A stretch of DNA of 64,000 nucleotides from Lantana camara. Its lineage: Eukaryota > Streptophyta > Magnoliopsida > Lamiales > Verbenaceae. The notes under the pieces are model-generated. The model searched no databases. It was not told where the DNA came from and was given only the letters and a program-made list of their open reading frames with translations. The translations under genes were made by a program, and so were the position numbers. The stretch spans positions 88,014,501 through 88,078,500 of the forward strand of contig CM074858.1 in NCBI GenBank assembly GCA_037501455.1, written 5' to 3'. This document shows, piece by piece, positions 46,625 through 58,310 of this stretch (its first letter is position 1; every line of letters begins with the position of its first letter).

Positions 46625-47500
46625 AGTTTAATCATAGAAGTAGTATCCTATGGATTCCTTAGGATAACCAACAAAGTAGCATAAGTTAGAACGAGCTTCT
46701 AACTTATCTCCCACTATCCTCTTCACATAAGCAGGACACCCCCAAATTCTTAAGTAAGAATAACTAGGGGTTTTACTATGCCACATTTCGTAGGGCGTTT
46801 TAAGGACTGACTTGGAAGGAACAAGACTCAAAATCTTTGCTGCACTTTCTAGAGCATAACCCCAGAAAGAAGGTGGTAAGTCAGTGAAACTTATCATGGA
46901 ACGAACCATATCAAGTAGGGTTCGATTCCTTCTCTCAGAAACTCCATTAAGCTGAGGAGCTCCCGGAGGAGTCCACTGAGAGATAATTCCATTATCTATG
47001 AGATGATTAAGAAATTCTTCACTAAGATACTCGCCACCTCAATCAGATCGAAGTGTCTTGATCTTGTGACCAGTTTGGTTCTCAACCTCCTTCTGAAATT
47101 CTAAGAATTTCTGAAAAGATTCAGATTTGTACTTCATTAAGTACACATAACCAAAACGACTAAAGTCGTCAGTAAAGGTTATGAAGTACTGATGATTGTT
47201 TCGAGTGCTTACACTAAGCGGTCCACAAACATCAGAATGGATCAAACCCAAGGTCTTTGTATCTTGTTCCACACTTCCTTTGAAAGGAGTTTTGGACATT
47301 TTTTCTTTGAGACAGGATTCGCAGGAAGTCAACTGTTTAAGGTCATTTTCAGAGAATGTCCCTAAGGTAGTTAACTTGCTAATTCTGTTCTTAGAAATAT
47401 GTCCTAATCTAGCGTGCCACAAAGATGCTGAGACTTCGTCATCTCTCTTTCGTTTTGTTTCTCGTTGTATATTCAAAATATTACTATTTTGAGTTAGATA
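46625..47500 (-). pseudogene. H pol: integrase
   Basis: Segment 47039-47476 has the zinc domain (ARLGHISKNR, SCESCLKEKM) and the core start (HSDVCGPLSVSTRNN, FTDDFSRFGYVYLM, KIKTLRSD). A CGA-to-TGA change at 47039-47041 stops it one codon before GGEYLS. After a second reading block with PPGAPQLNGVSERRN, segment 46628-46909 gives SFWGYALESAAKILSLVPSK and WGCPAYVKRIVGDKLEARSN, ending at a stop after GYYFYD. The link to the protease upstream is frameshifted near 47520. Confidence 0.9.
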
Positions 47501-47511
47501 AAGTCCAATAT

Positions 47512-48212
47512 TTAATGTACCAAGATGTATTGAAAAATTATTCTTTTTGAGAAATAGTTACCATTCTTAATATTAATTTCATAACCTTCGCAATCAAGTA
47601 TTGGAACCGAAATAATATTACGAATAATGTCTGGTACATAAAGGACTTTATTTAAAACTAAAATAGAATGACCTAAATCTAATCTAATTGTGCCTAAAGC
47701 TTGAGCTTTGACCGTTGAGCCGTACCCAATCTTCAAGACACATTCTCCTCCTTTAAGCTGCCGGACCTCACTTAGCATCTGTACATCATTACAGATATGA
47801 GATCCACAACCGGTATCAAGTACCCAAGAGTTAGAATTAATAGAAAGATTTACTTCAACGAGAAACATACCTTTCTTTAGAGTAGCCTTGTACTCTTGGC
47901 AGTTTCTTCTCCAATGCCCCGGTTTGCCACAATGGAAGCAAACGTCCTCTTTCTGATCACGTTTCTTCTTTTGGACTTTTCCCTTCGTGATGCCTCCATT
48001 GGGCCTAAGGAACTTCTTCTTCTTTTGGTCTTTTTTGCCCTTGCCTTTGGAAGGCTTAGAAGAAGATGGAGCAGTGACCATCATAACCTTACTGTCTTCC
48101 TTGATCGTGCTTTCAGCAGTCACAAGCTGACTAATCAGCTCAGCTACACTAGCATTTACATGATTCATGTTGAAGTTAAGGACAAAAGGGTTGAATGATG
48201 GTGGGAGCGAGG
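47512..48212 (-). pseudogene. H gag C-terminal part, zinc knuckle and protease
   Basis: It reads LASLPPSFNPFVLNFNMNHV, a Lys-rich linker, the knuckle CFHCGKPGHWRRNC and the protease region SWVLDTGCGSHICNDVQMLS, with an intact D-T-G. The frame is lost after NGNYFSKR. Its 5' side is cut at 48213 by the filler and solo LTR I; the rest of gag resumes at 50928. Confidence 0.92.
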
Positions 48213-48236
48213 CTAGCACTTGTCTTCCTCACTTTA
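48213..48236. repeat. 24-bp filler: inverted copy of solo LTR I interior at its left junction
   Basis: CTAGCACTTGTCTTCCTCAC plus four bases is the exact reverse complement of 48555-48578 inside LTR I. The first CTAGC may belong to gag. The LTR end here reads TATAGCACCC rather than TGTAGCACCC, so the terminal TG is altered or lost, and about 16 bases of gag expected from elements F and G are missing. Confidence 0.85.
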
Positions 48237-50927
48237 TAGCACCCGGAACGCCGAGATGCCACACCTCCGCACCATAAGTCTAGCTCACACATGAAATGGG
48301 TAGTCCATATATGAACCGGACTCATGGCGAACGGGTGACAGTAAAAAAATGACACACTAGCTAGGCGGGACTAACCCTCAATTAAATACGACCATGCATA
48401 ATCAATAAAACGGAAGCATAATATACATTTATGTCTTTAACATAATCCTTCCATCATTTACATAAGTCAAATTCCAAAGATATCCAAATAGGTCATACTT
48501 AATACATAGGTACCAAGAGACATAACAATATATATATGCATAAATAATGTACAATAAAGTGAGGAAGACAAGTGCTAGACCCCAAGGAACAAAAGACCTG
48601 ACTCGATCCCGCCTAGCATGCAAACCTTGAAAACCTGAAAAGTGTGAGATGTCAGTCAACCAAAGACTGAGTGAGGGGTATAGGTAAATATATGCGCACA
48701 TACATGCAAGTTATAATCTCGGGTAATAATTTTGGAAAATAACAATACAATTTAGTAAAATAAGAGATACTATTGCCCGAGGTTACAACTAATTCAATTT
48801 ATCAATTTAATCAATTCAATACAATCAATTCGTGGCCCGGCGAGTGAGGGCAAATCTCCAACCTTACTCCAATTAGTGAACAATACCATCTTTAGGTTTT
48901 ATTTCAATAATTTTCATACGATCATTAGTGCACACTTAGCATTTCACGAACTCCTTCTTCCTCTGGTGATGGTGGGATTGCAAGGCCCAACCATCCATGA
49001 ACGGTGTACGTCGGGAACATGACTCCCACGCACGGGATTTCTTCCTCCACCAAACCTCCTGGTGGATTCAGAGGTGATCCCAAAATTGGTGAGGATAGTG
49101 CAAGAGTTACCCGTCAGCCCTTGCTTCCTCGGTTGGCTCAATACACTACCCTCGAGCACAAGTGAACATGCTTTACTCGCCAAAAATCAATCAATCACGA
49201 TAAGTTTAATATGTCACGAGAAATCACTTGCAATCGATAAAGGTTTTGAGAAAGATATATACATATATATACATTTCGGCCGAAACATCAAGTAGGGTTA
49301 TACGGGTTCTATATATATATAGTAATTAAACCTCACTTGTGCCGACAATACAACAAGGATATAATTATGAAGCTTGCTCCTTGTCAACGGGAAGACAATC
49401 TGTGTAAAAAGGGGACAAGTGTTTGTGAGACACGACTCTATTGAACCAATTACGACGCACGACAAAGTCATGATCAATAGATCATCCAATAACAATTAAG
49501 GAATGTCACATAAAAGCATAATTATCAATAAACCAAGTATATAAATCATATAATTCACATATGGGAGCCAAGGAAGTGAAAAGAATGCGATAAGAACGGT
49601 TTTGGTAAAGTTTGGTAAAACCCGACAATTTTCGAAAACGCACAAGCTGTAGGAAAATGGAAATATCTTGAGTTGTAGAAGTTGGAATTGCGTTTTGTTT
49701 GTTGGGAATGAAACTAGACACAAAGGGATTTCAAAGCATATATGGCTCGTTTTCTAGTTCAAAGTGAGGAGAAAATGGCGTAAGCTTGAAGTTGGGTGAA
49801 TGCTGTTTGTCAGGAAAGCAGTGACACCAAAAAGAATTGATAATATCTCACAAATGGGAAAATATATTTAGGTGATTCCAATTGGAAGTTGTTCTAGACT
49901 TCAAGATCTTTCCAACGGTTCAAAAATCAGGTCATTTGGAGTTCGGATGAGGGAGTACCCGGCCGGGTAAAATTCAAGGGAAAAGTTTCCCGACCGGGTA
50001 GAGCAGTCTAGAAACTCTACGGGGGAAAAGTACCCGGTACTTTTTATGCACAAAAAGTACCCGCCCGGGTACTGTTCCAGAGCTGGAAAAAGGGGCAAAA
50101 CAGGGATAGCTTCGGGGAAGGAAGAAAAGGGATCAAAATCCAAAGCAAACTCAACCAAAATGCTCCAAAACAATCATATATCATGCATATAACTCATATA
50201 TATCAATTAGGAGTCAAGTAATCCATGAAACATGCACCAAATCATCAAGAATTTATCCACAAAATCCCATATATCTCCATGGTCTCCAACTCTCATTTCA
50301 TACAAGAATTCATGCAAGCTTTGAAGTCTAAAGATCCTACTCATGCTTATAATCTCAAATAACCAAGGAATTACATCAAATTCATCAAACCCTACTTCAA
50401 ATATGCTCAAGAGATTCATACATATACCTTGAAAGAATGAATGGAAAGATGAAAGGAACTACGGAGATGATGATGATGCCTCAAACTCATGCATTTCCTC
50501 CTTGAAATTAACTTGGAATGATGAAATCTCCTCCTTCTCTTCCATGGTGTAAAAATCGGTATTTAGTGTGTGAGTGTGTGTGGGAAATTTGATGAAATGA
50601 AATAAAATGGAATGAGAGAGAGATGAATGAGATATTTATCAAAGTCTTCCAACAATATACATGACTCAACACATTTTGCATTTAAGTCCTTGGAATATTT
50701 GAGTGCATGCAATCAAGTTTCATTCCATAACATATAATTAATTAAGTCCAAAGAATTTATGCAATTAAGTCCACCAATTTTCAAGAAGTGATAAATTAAG
50801 GTCATATATGAACAATTAGTCACATTATCAATTAATTCATATAAATGCATGAGAATATATTACATATAATGTTATGAACTATTAATATAATGAAGCATAA
50901 CACATGAATGAAAATCGGGGCGTTACA
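48235..50927 (-). mobile_element. Solo LTR I (Tekay-like), about 2.7 kb, inserted in the gag of H
   Basis: It starts TAGCACCCGGAACGCC with a degraded first dinucleotide and ends AAAATCGGGGCGTTACA. Family landmarks appear in order: GGCGAACGGGTGACA, CTAGCTAGGCGGGACTAACC, GTGGCCCGGCGAGTGAGGG, CGACAAAGTCATG. The right junction is clean against gag (GCTCATCCC), but no TSD is left on the other side because of the filler there. It has its own palindrome type at 49953-50073. Frames at 48429-48701, 48944-49183 and 49901-50173 are not genes. Confidence 0.88.
49953..50073. repeat. Palindrome cluster of LTR I (GTACCCGGCCGGGTAC type)
   Basis: Copies are AGTACCCGGCCGGGTA (49953), TTCCCGACCGGGTA (about 49987), AGTACCCGGTAC (50029) and AAGTACCCGCCCGGGTACTG (50054-50073). 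The position in the LTR matches the clusters of D, E and Tekay, but the arms are unrelated in sequence. Spacing is about 25-40 bases. Confidence 0.85.
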
Positions 50928-51390
50928 GCTCATCCCTCATTGGCATGTCCATGGAAGCAAGTTTCTCAGTAAGAGCAAGAAACTTGAGTCCGTATTCATG
51001 GACACTTGTACCTTCCTTCATTCTCAAATGGAACAATTCCTTTGAGGTGTTATACCTTGTAACACGCTCATGAGAGTGGTAAAGTTGCTCTAAGTGGTCG
51101 TAAATCTCCCAAGCGAATTCCATGGACTCATGCTTTCTTTGCATATCCGGAGACATGTTAGCAAGCATGAGACAACGGGCTTGGAGATTATCATCCTTCC
51201 ACTTCTGGATCGCATCCCACTTAGTCCGGGTCAGAGCATCCCTTTCGGGAACGGGCTCCGCCTCATAGAGAACATAAGTTCTCTTCTCAGAATCTAGAAC
51301 GATTTTTAGATTCCTAAGCCAATCAGAATAGTTGGGACCAGTCAGCTTGTTTGACTCGAGGATAGATACTAGAGGGTTTTTGGTTGCCAT
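50928..51390 (-). pseudogene. H gag N-terminal part
   Basis: It starts MATKNPLVSILESNKLTGPN and continues YSDWLRNLKIVLDSEKRTYV, QARCLMLANMSPDMQRKHES, YNTSKELFHLRMKEGTS and LALTEKLASMDMPMRDEL, where LTR I interrupts. The frame is otherwise open, so gag may have been intact at the time of the LTR I insertion. The start codon is the same as in F and G. Confidence 0.92.
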
Positions 51391-53581
51391 TTCAAAACAT
51401 GTAGAGAATCACAGAATCTACGACCTAAATGGAAAAACAGAGAACTAGTGAGCATGCTGAATAATAACGATATACATGAGATTAGGTCTTTAATCTATGT
51501 AGCTCCCACTGTTTTTCAAAGATCTATAATTCCCAAAGATCTTAGAGGATACTTGTTATCCAAATGGGTACTAAGATCCTAATCACTTAACATTGAACCC
51601 ACGACTCGTGGCCATTCTCAATTAAGCCTAAGGTAGGTACAACTTACCAATTCCAACACTGTGGAATTCTTAGTAATGTTTTTGCATCACCTATCTTTCA
51701 ATATGGACCCACGAATTGTGCGACATCCATATTTACTTAGGCGTTAAGCTAGACCCATCAATGATAAGATCATGATCAAAACTTAGTTCGAACGACCCAC
51801 GACTCGCGGCCATCGACCTTGCTAAAATTGATCACGAAATATTGATCATTTAAGATCAATTAGGAAACTAAGAACTAATAGGTTTCACATCGACACCCAC
51901 GATTCGTGGCCAGCATCTAGCTTCCCCTATTAAACTTAAATGCTATTGATGGAATGCTAGGGATTTAATTCGAAGCTTACACCTCGAATTAAACACCTAT
52001 TTTCGAAAATTAGCTTAATATTTAATGGGAATTTTCGATGTAACCGGAGAGTTGTCCTGTTCGACCTCACCAACATATATGATATCCAATTTAATTAGTC
52101 TTGATTAATGCAAGTACAACTTAAATGCATTTCACACAAGCACTTAGAAGAAAACATGTCCTAGCATGAAACTAACATGTGATGATCATGGGTTCTACGT
52201 ATCTTATGCGTGATATGTGGGAGCCACTCCACAATCACAAGTTCTAACATACATGCCACATAAAACAATTTAAATCACATAAGGGAATTGGAAATAAAAC
52301 GATGCCCTATCTATTACAATAATAGAAATCCTCTCTAACACTTTGAGAGGTCTTCACTTATGGCCTCCATCTTGTTACTTGTTGTGTGGATCCATCTTAC
52401 TCCATTGGTGCATTGTCTCCAAAATGAAAGAAAAAGACCTCACCACCTATCTCTACTCTCAAATTACAATAAAAGGAAAAAGACATAAAGTAACAAGGCT
52501 CAATCTTCATATTGGCCTTAGACAATTACACGGGTCATACCCCGGCCTAAAAAATAGCAATATGGAAAACCACATAATAAACACATTACAGTATGCACAT
52601 AAGTGGGACACCGACCCCAATTGAAAAACGTAACTATGGGGCTCTAACCCCAATTTAAACCATCCATGTGCATAAATTAAAACCATACATAAGACTAAAC
52701 CCATGATCACCTAACATGCATAAATTGCAAGAATTTAAATTTAACCAATAAATTAACATTCTTGCTTTAAGCTCTAATAGCTTAAAACGTGACTTAGATA
52801 CAATTCTTGTTCAAGAGCCTTTTCTACAAAACCCGAAAAACAATAAACTAATAAAATTCCAATTAATTTCTGAAAAATTAACAATTTTATTCTTTCAACA
52901 TTTTCATAAAATAAAGCTTGTAATTTTCCCAAAATTTAAATCGTCTTAATTTCTCAAAAATCCCAATTTAAAAATATTTTTAAAATAAAAACCAATTTTA
53001 ATAAAACATGTTTTTACAAAAATTAAATCGGGATTGGATTGGACTAAAACAAAAGGCAAGATCGCGATACGAACGACCCGGAATGCCCGGACTGACCGCT
53101 CGGCGTCGCGCGCCCTTCGCGCAGCAGCAGGCAGCCATCCCGGGCTAGGCTCCAGCGCAGTTGCTGGAGGAGCGTGCGGACTAGCCTAGGCGCTGGCGGG
53201 CGGCCTTTAGTGCTGTTGCGGGAGGGTTGTGCGAACAGTCCCGCGCAGCTGCGGGACTGCTGTGTGGCAGTGGCGCGTGGGCCTAGGCGTGCTACGCCTT
53301 AGCACGTCTAGGCTTGCGTTTTCGTAACGCGATTTTGTGTTCGTATTTTAGTTCAAAAACCAACAACAATCCAAAATTTAAAACACGATTTAAATATATT
53401 TGATCTAAAATAATTTTAATCAAATTTTCAAAAACTTTTTTCAGAAACTTTAGGAAAAATACAGTTTCATATTTCAGGTTTTCTAAAAGAACATAAGAAT
53501 ACTCAATTTGCATCTAAGCCTAAGAATTTCTACCAAATTCAGAATAATTAAGACGAATCAAAAATAGGCCTTGCAAGGTGT
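51391..53581 (-). other. Long 5' leader of Copia element H
   Basis: It has the same layout as the leaders of F and G: four CCCACGACTCGTGG-like motifs (51600, 51708, 51799 and a variant at 51891), two GGGG..CCGACCCC / GGGGCTCTAACCCC hairpin motifs (about 52608-52655) and a GC-rich block (53085-53330) near the primer site. There is no coding frame of note. Confidence 0.75.
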
Positions 53582-53592
53582 CTCTGATACCA
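53582..53592 (-). promoter_or_regulatory. Primer binding site of H
   Basis: The minus-strand sequence GTGGTATCAGAGA lies two to three bases inside the 5' LTR. It is a Met-type site with changes in its distal part compared with F and G. Confidence 0.85.
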
Positions 53593-53594
53593 CT

Positions 53595-55509
53595 TGTTGG
53601 GAAAACGGAACGGAAATGCAGCTGAAATTTAAAAAATTTCCCAACTAAGCAAGGATCGAATCTTGCAATTCCTATTCTCAAATTCGTAAAGATCAAGAAA
53701 CTCAGTTAGTTAGTAGCTTTTTTGACACATTCTAACCGCCCAAGAATGCTCTTCACGCGGCTTGATCCCCAAAAGCTCCTTCGAATCTTTCAAGATTTCA
53801 CGATAGTAGCCCTTTAGAGAAATAGTCCACCAACCGCGACCACGATCTGAATAGGGAGGATGCTAGTTCTATATTCGGTGTTTAGGCTCTAGGGTTTAGT
53901 GTATAATTTAGAGAAGGAGAAATTTTCTATTCTTATCCCATGGGGTTCGAACCCCTTTATTTATAAGGCTAGGGTTCAAACCCCTTATCCTCTGTGGAAA
54001 AGGATTCCAAACTCCTTTTGGAAAGGGATATCTTGCTTGGAGACTAAGTCTCTTATTTTGACCGAAAGTCTACCTTTTGACCAACTTGTTGGGCAAGAAT
54101 AATATCTAACTCTTTTAGATATTTTATTTTACTTTATTTATTTTACAATAAATAACTTGAATACTAATAATAAAATTAATTCATAATTAATTATTTATTA
54201 GACTTTATTTCTCTAAAATTGAACTTTAATTTGAACTCAAAATTAAATCAAAGTCCATTAAATAATTAACACATTAATTATTTAATATACACATATAAAC
54301 ACGAGGACACGTGTCATACACGTGTTCCACACGTGTGACTCACACGTGTGGGCCCCACCATTCACTTAATGGTTCGATCAACTCGTTTAATCGATTCCAG
54401 CCTTAACCCACATGATCGGGTTGTTGTGTGTGACCCTCTAGGTTCTTAATTCAATTAGCAGTGAACCTAATTAATTAATTCCCTAATTAATTAATCAGTC
54501 CACAGATCAAACGACCATAGTCTAGCAACAGGTGTTTGACCCCGAGCTGAATAAGAATGTCTCGATTCGACAGAACCTTTAAGTCATTGACATATGTGAG
54601 ATACAATCCTCCTACGTCCCATCTCTCAATCAAGATCTAGGGTAAGAGAATAACTAGAACCCTAATAATCTTGATCTTAATGCTAAGTGCATTTCATATC
54701 CATTTGATCTCAATCCAAGAAACTCTTTTCTTGATGTCTTGATCCATGCATTGGCCAAGGACTCCTAGATGGCATATAAATGACTTACACAATAAGAGAT
54801 CATCACCTTGCTACTGCAAGCGTAGGTCCTTTATTGATTCTCATATACTTTCATGTGCCACTTATGCAGCCCCAGCATAAGTTTGAGTCAGTTGTCTAAG
54901 GAGACACCCTTTAAAGCTTACACCTAAGATTACAGAGTTAGGTCATAAAGTATCAATGGAACCTCAAGTTTAAGGATCACTTAATCACATCAATGACTCG
55001 TGAAATATTTCCTAATCTGGAAGTTTCTGTTTCCAGATATAGAAACATCCTTTCCCATTTAGGAATCTTCTCACACAGGACACCTCAGTTTACCTACTTA
55101 GAATAAGTAAGCACCCCCATGTATCACGCACGTATCAACTATACACTTTACACCCCATGAAACAATGTGGTCCTTCTTAAGGGCGTGATCACACGAGCAA
55201 CCCTCAAACGAGTCAGGTTGACACTCCCACTGTCTTTTGGACTCATCGGCTTGGAGTGATTTCTAATCATGACTTATGTGATATAGGGCTCGTCTCATGA
55301 ACCGCTTCACCTAAATGGTTTAGTCCTATAAGTCATATTGATTAGGGGAGTTCTTATACATGCGTAGTCAAAAGAAAACACACAATCAAACAAGAGCATA
55401 TAAAGAAGTGTTGCCTTAATTCGTATTATTCAAAGATTGTCTGTGATTTACAAAAAGGAAAGTACTAAAGCTGACTATTACATCGGCTTTCAGGGTACTA
55501 TTCCTAACA
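53595..55509 (-). repeat. 5' LTR of H
   Basis: It begins TGTTGGGAAAACGG and ends GGTACTATTCCTAACA. The TATA box (53955-53969, minus-strand) is followed by the perfect palindrome GGGGTTCGAACCCC (53942-53955). G-box words cluster at 54300-54355 in U3. Confidence 0.94.
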
Positions 55510-55514
55510 TGCAT

Positions 55515-56766
55515 GACACGTGGTAGCCACGCAGGGTACGTGCGACACGTGGCAGTCGCGTGTGCTTGACACGTGGTAATCCCCACGTACTCCAATCTCC
55601 ATTTTCGATCAACCATTTGATCCTTCGTTAATTATATTAACATCCTACCACAACCCTCGTGTTCTGGCATTTGTGTGTGACCCTTTAGGTTCATTATTCG
55701 ATTAGCAATGACAGCAATTAATTAATTCCCTAACTAATTAATCACTTCACTTATCACACTACCGTAATCTAGCAATGGGTGTGTGACCCCTAGCCGAATA
55801 ACGAAATGAATCAAAGAACCTTTCAGTCAATGACAATCAGTTAAATACGATCCTCCTACAACTCCATCTCTCAATCAAGGACTAAGGCATGGGAATATTC
55901 TCAGAGCCTAAATATTCTTGATCTTTAAAGTTAAGTTTGTTTCATATCCATTTCAATCTCAATCCTAAAAAACCCCATTTTCTAGATATCTTAGTCTTTT
56001 ATCCACCTTGGCTCAGGGTTTAATGTTTAATGGACTACGAACAACTTAATCAGTAAGAGATCATTCTTGTTCTTAACAAGTGTAGGTCCTTTATTGATTC
56101 TACTAATTCTATATATGCCACTTGTGTAATCCCAACATAGGACATGGTTCAGGTGTCTATATGGAGACACCTTTTTTAGCCTATATCAAAGATTACAGAG
56201 TTAGTTCATATGAGACATTACAGAATCTCAAGTCTAAGGATTAATGAATCACGTCATTGACCTATGAGACATTTCCTAATCTGAATGTTTCTGGAAACTT
56301 CCTTTCCCATTTAGGAATGTTCTCACGCGGGACATCTCAGTGATGAAGTTCTTGTAACAATCACTTTTATGTATTATGAACGCATCAACGTATGCACTTA
56401 TCACCCCATGAAACTGAGTGATCCTTCAAAAGGATATAATCACATAAGCAAGTCTCAGCAGAGTTAAGGTCGACACTCCCACTGTCTGTTGGATTCATTG
56501 ACTTCGAGAAGTTTCTAATCCTTGCCTATGGAGTTAAGCACTTGTTTCATATGTCGTTCCCATAACGAGAAAGTTCTTAACGGCCTCATCGGATTAGGGG
56601 AGTTCAGTACATACAAAACACAGTCAAACCCAAACAGACATAAATAAGCACATAAAGAAGTGATTGCCTATGAAAAAAACCATTTCATTTATTATTGAAA
56701 GACTGTTTGTGATTTTCCAAGAAAATCGTAAAGCAAACATCTGCTTTAAGGGCACTATTCCTAAGA
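55515..56766 (-). repeat. F 3' LTR, right piece
   Basis: It resumes after the TGCAT duplication of H and continues the F LTR to CTATTCCTAAGA at 56766. The terminal CA has become GA. The polypurine tract AAGTGGGAGT follows (56767-56776). The short middle piece of the same LTR is 42830-42868. Confidence 0.9.
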
Positions 56767-57438
56767 ACTCCCACTTGCCCGTCAAATCCATTCAGGTGCT
56801 TATCTCAGACCCATCTTCTGAAGATGTCCTTCAAAAGCCTGTTGGCTAAGGGCTTTAGTAAGTGGATCTACCATGTTCTCTGCCGATGTGGCCCTTTCAA
56901 TTTGCACATCCCCTCTCCTGACGATATCACAAATCAAGTGATACTTCCTCAAAATGTGCTTGGTCCTTTGGTGAGATCTTGGTTCTCTTGCTTGAGCAAC
57001 CGTCCCGGTGTTGTCACAAAACACTGTAACGGGGTCTTTAATGCTAGGAACTACACCTAGCTCATTGATGAAGTTTCTTGCCCAAACACCTTCCTTAGCT
57101 ACCTCATTTGCAGCTGAGTATTCGGCCTCAGTGGTTGAATCTGCAGTGGTCGCTTGCTTGGAACTTTTCCAACTCACTGCTCCGCCTTTCAGGCAGAATA
57201 TGTATCCTGACATGGATTTAAAGTCATCCATGTCTGATGCAAAGCTTGCATCACAATATCCTCTAATGACAAGATCTTGCTGGCCTCTGTAAACCAAGAA
57301 CAAATCCTTAGTTCTTCGCAAGTACTTAAAGATGTTCTTTACAGCAGTCCAGTGACCTTCACCAGGGTCAGATTGGAATCGGATAGTCACGTTACGTGCA
57401 TAAGCCACATCCGGTCGAGTACATAGCATCGCATACAT
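56767..57438 (-). pseudogene. F pol: RNaseH domain
   Basis: The frame 56800-57438 is long and uninterrupted: MYAMLCTRPDVAYARNVTIR, QSDPGEGHWTAVKNIFKYLR, GYCDASFASDMDDFKSMSGY, SSKQATTADSTTEAEYSAAN, VTVFCDNTGTVAQAREPRSH and KHILRKYHLICDIVRRGDVQ. It ends at a stop about six codons before the end seen in G and H (MGLR instead of a longer tail). It is the best preserved RNaseH of the three Copia copies. Confidence 0.92.
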
Positions 57439-58310
57439 TATGCTTCCTATAGCTTATGCATAAGGGATTCTGGACATCCTGGACTTTTCAACTTCAGTCT
57501 TGGGACACAGCTTCTTCGAAAGAACTATTCTCGGGCCCATTGGAAGTTTCCCACTTTTGGAATCTTCCATATTAAACCTTTTTTGTATTTTATCTATGTA
57601 AACCGACTGTGATAATCCTAACAATCTCTTAGATCTATCCCGAAAGATCTTTATCCAGAGAATGTAGGATGCATCACCAAGATCCTTCATCTCAAATTGG
57701 TTCGATAACTAAGACTTTGTTACTTTCATGTCATCCTTCGCATTCCCAATGAGGAGGATGTCATCTACATAAAGTATCAGAAATTGAACCGTGGTTTTCA
57801 ATTCTTTCTTGTACACACAGGACTCATTCGAATTTTGAATAAAGCCAAACGATTTGACTGCTTCATCAAATCGAATGTTCCAATTCCTAGAAGTTTGTTT
57901 CAATCTGTAGATTGATCTTTGGATCTTACAAACCTTTTGTTCACTCCCACTGAATGTGAAACCCATGAGTTGCTCCATGTAAATGTCTTTGTCAATGTCT
58001 CCATTGAGAAAGACAGTTTTCACATCCATTTGCCATATCTCATAGTCATAATATGCAACAATGGCAAGCAAGATCCGAATGGATTTTTGCATTGTAACCG
58101 AGGAGAAGGTTTATCAAAGTCTACACCTTGTCTTTGAGTGAAACCTTTAGCAACTAATCTTGCTTTAAAGGCTACCACGCCTCCATCTACTCCAAGCTTA
58201 CGCTTATATATCCATTTACACCCTATGGGCCTGATCCTATCAGGTGGATCAACCAAGGTCCAAACTTGGTTAGAGTACATGGAATCCATTTCGGTATTGC
58301 TTCTTTCCAC
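57439..58310 (-). pseudogene. F pol: reverse transcriptase
   Basis: Segment 58020-58310 contains QVWTLVDPPDRIRPIGCKWI and FKARLVAKGFTQRQGVDFDK, then a frameshift. Segment 57709-58092 has MDVKTVFLNGDIDKDIYME, FTFSGSEQKVCKIQRSIYRL, SRNWNIRFDE and the catalytic LILYVDDILLIGN. After a stop, 57454-57690 gives MKDLGDASYILWIKIFRDRS and GLSQSVYIDKIQKRFN. A further stop precedes the RNaseH segment. Confidence 0.92.

Larger units (their letters stand above)
42869..55509 (-). mobile_element. Copia element H (Angela/BARE-like), full length, nested in the F 3' LTR
   Basis: The element has LTRs of 1898 bp (42869-44766) and 1915 bp (53595-55509), a polypurine tract, a Met primer site and a perfect TSD TGCAT (42864-42868 and 55510-55514). 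Its gag is split by Gypsy-type solo LTR I. H belongs to a somewhat different subfamily from F and G: its LTR begins TGTTGGGAAAACGG. Multiple stops and shifts make it inactive. Confidence 0.94.
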
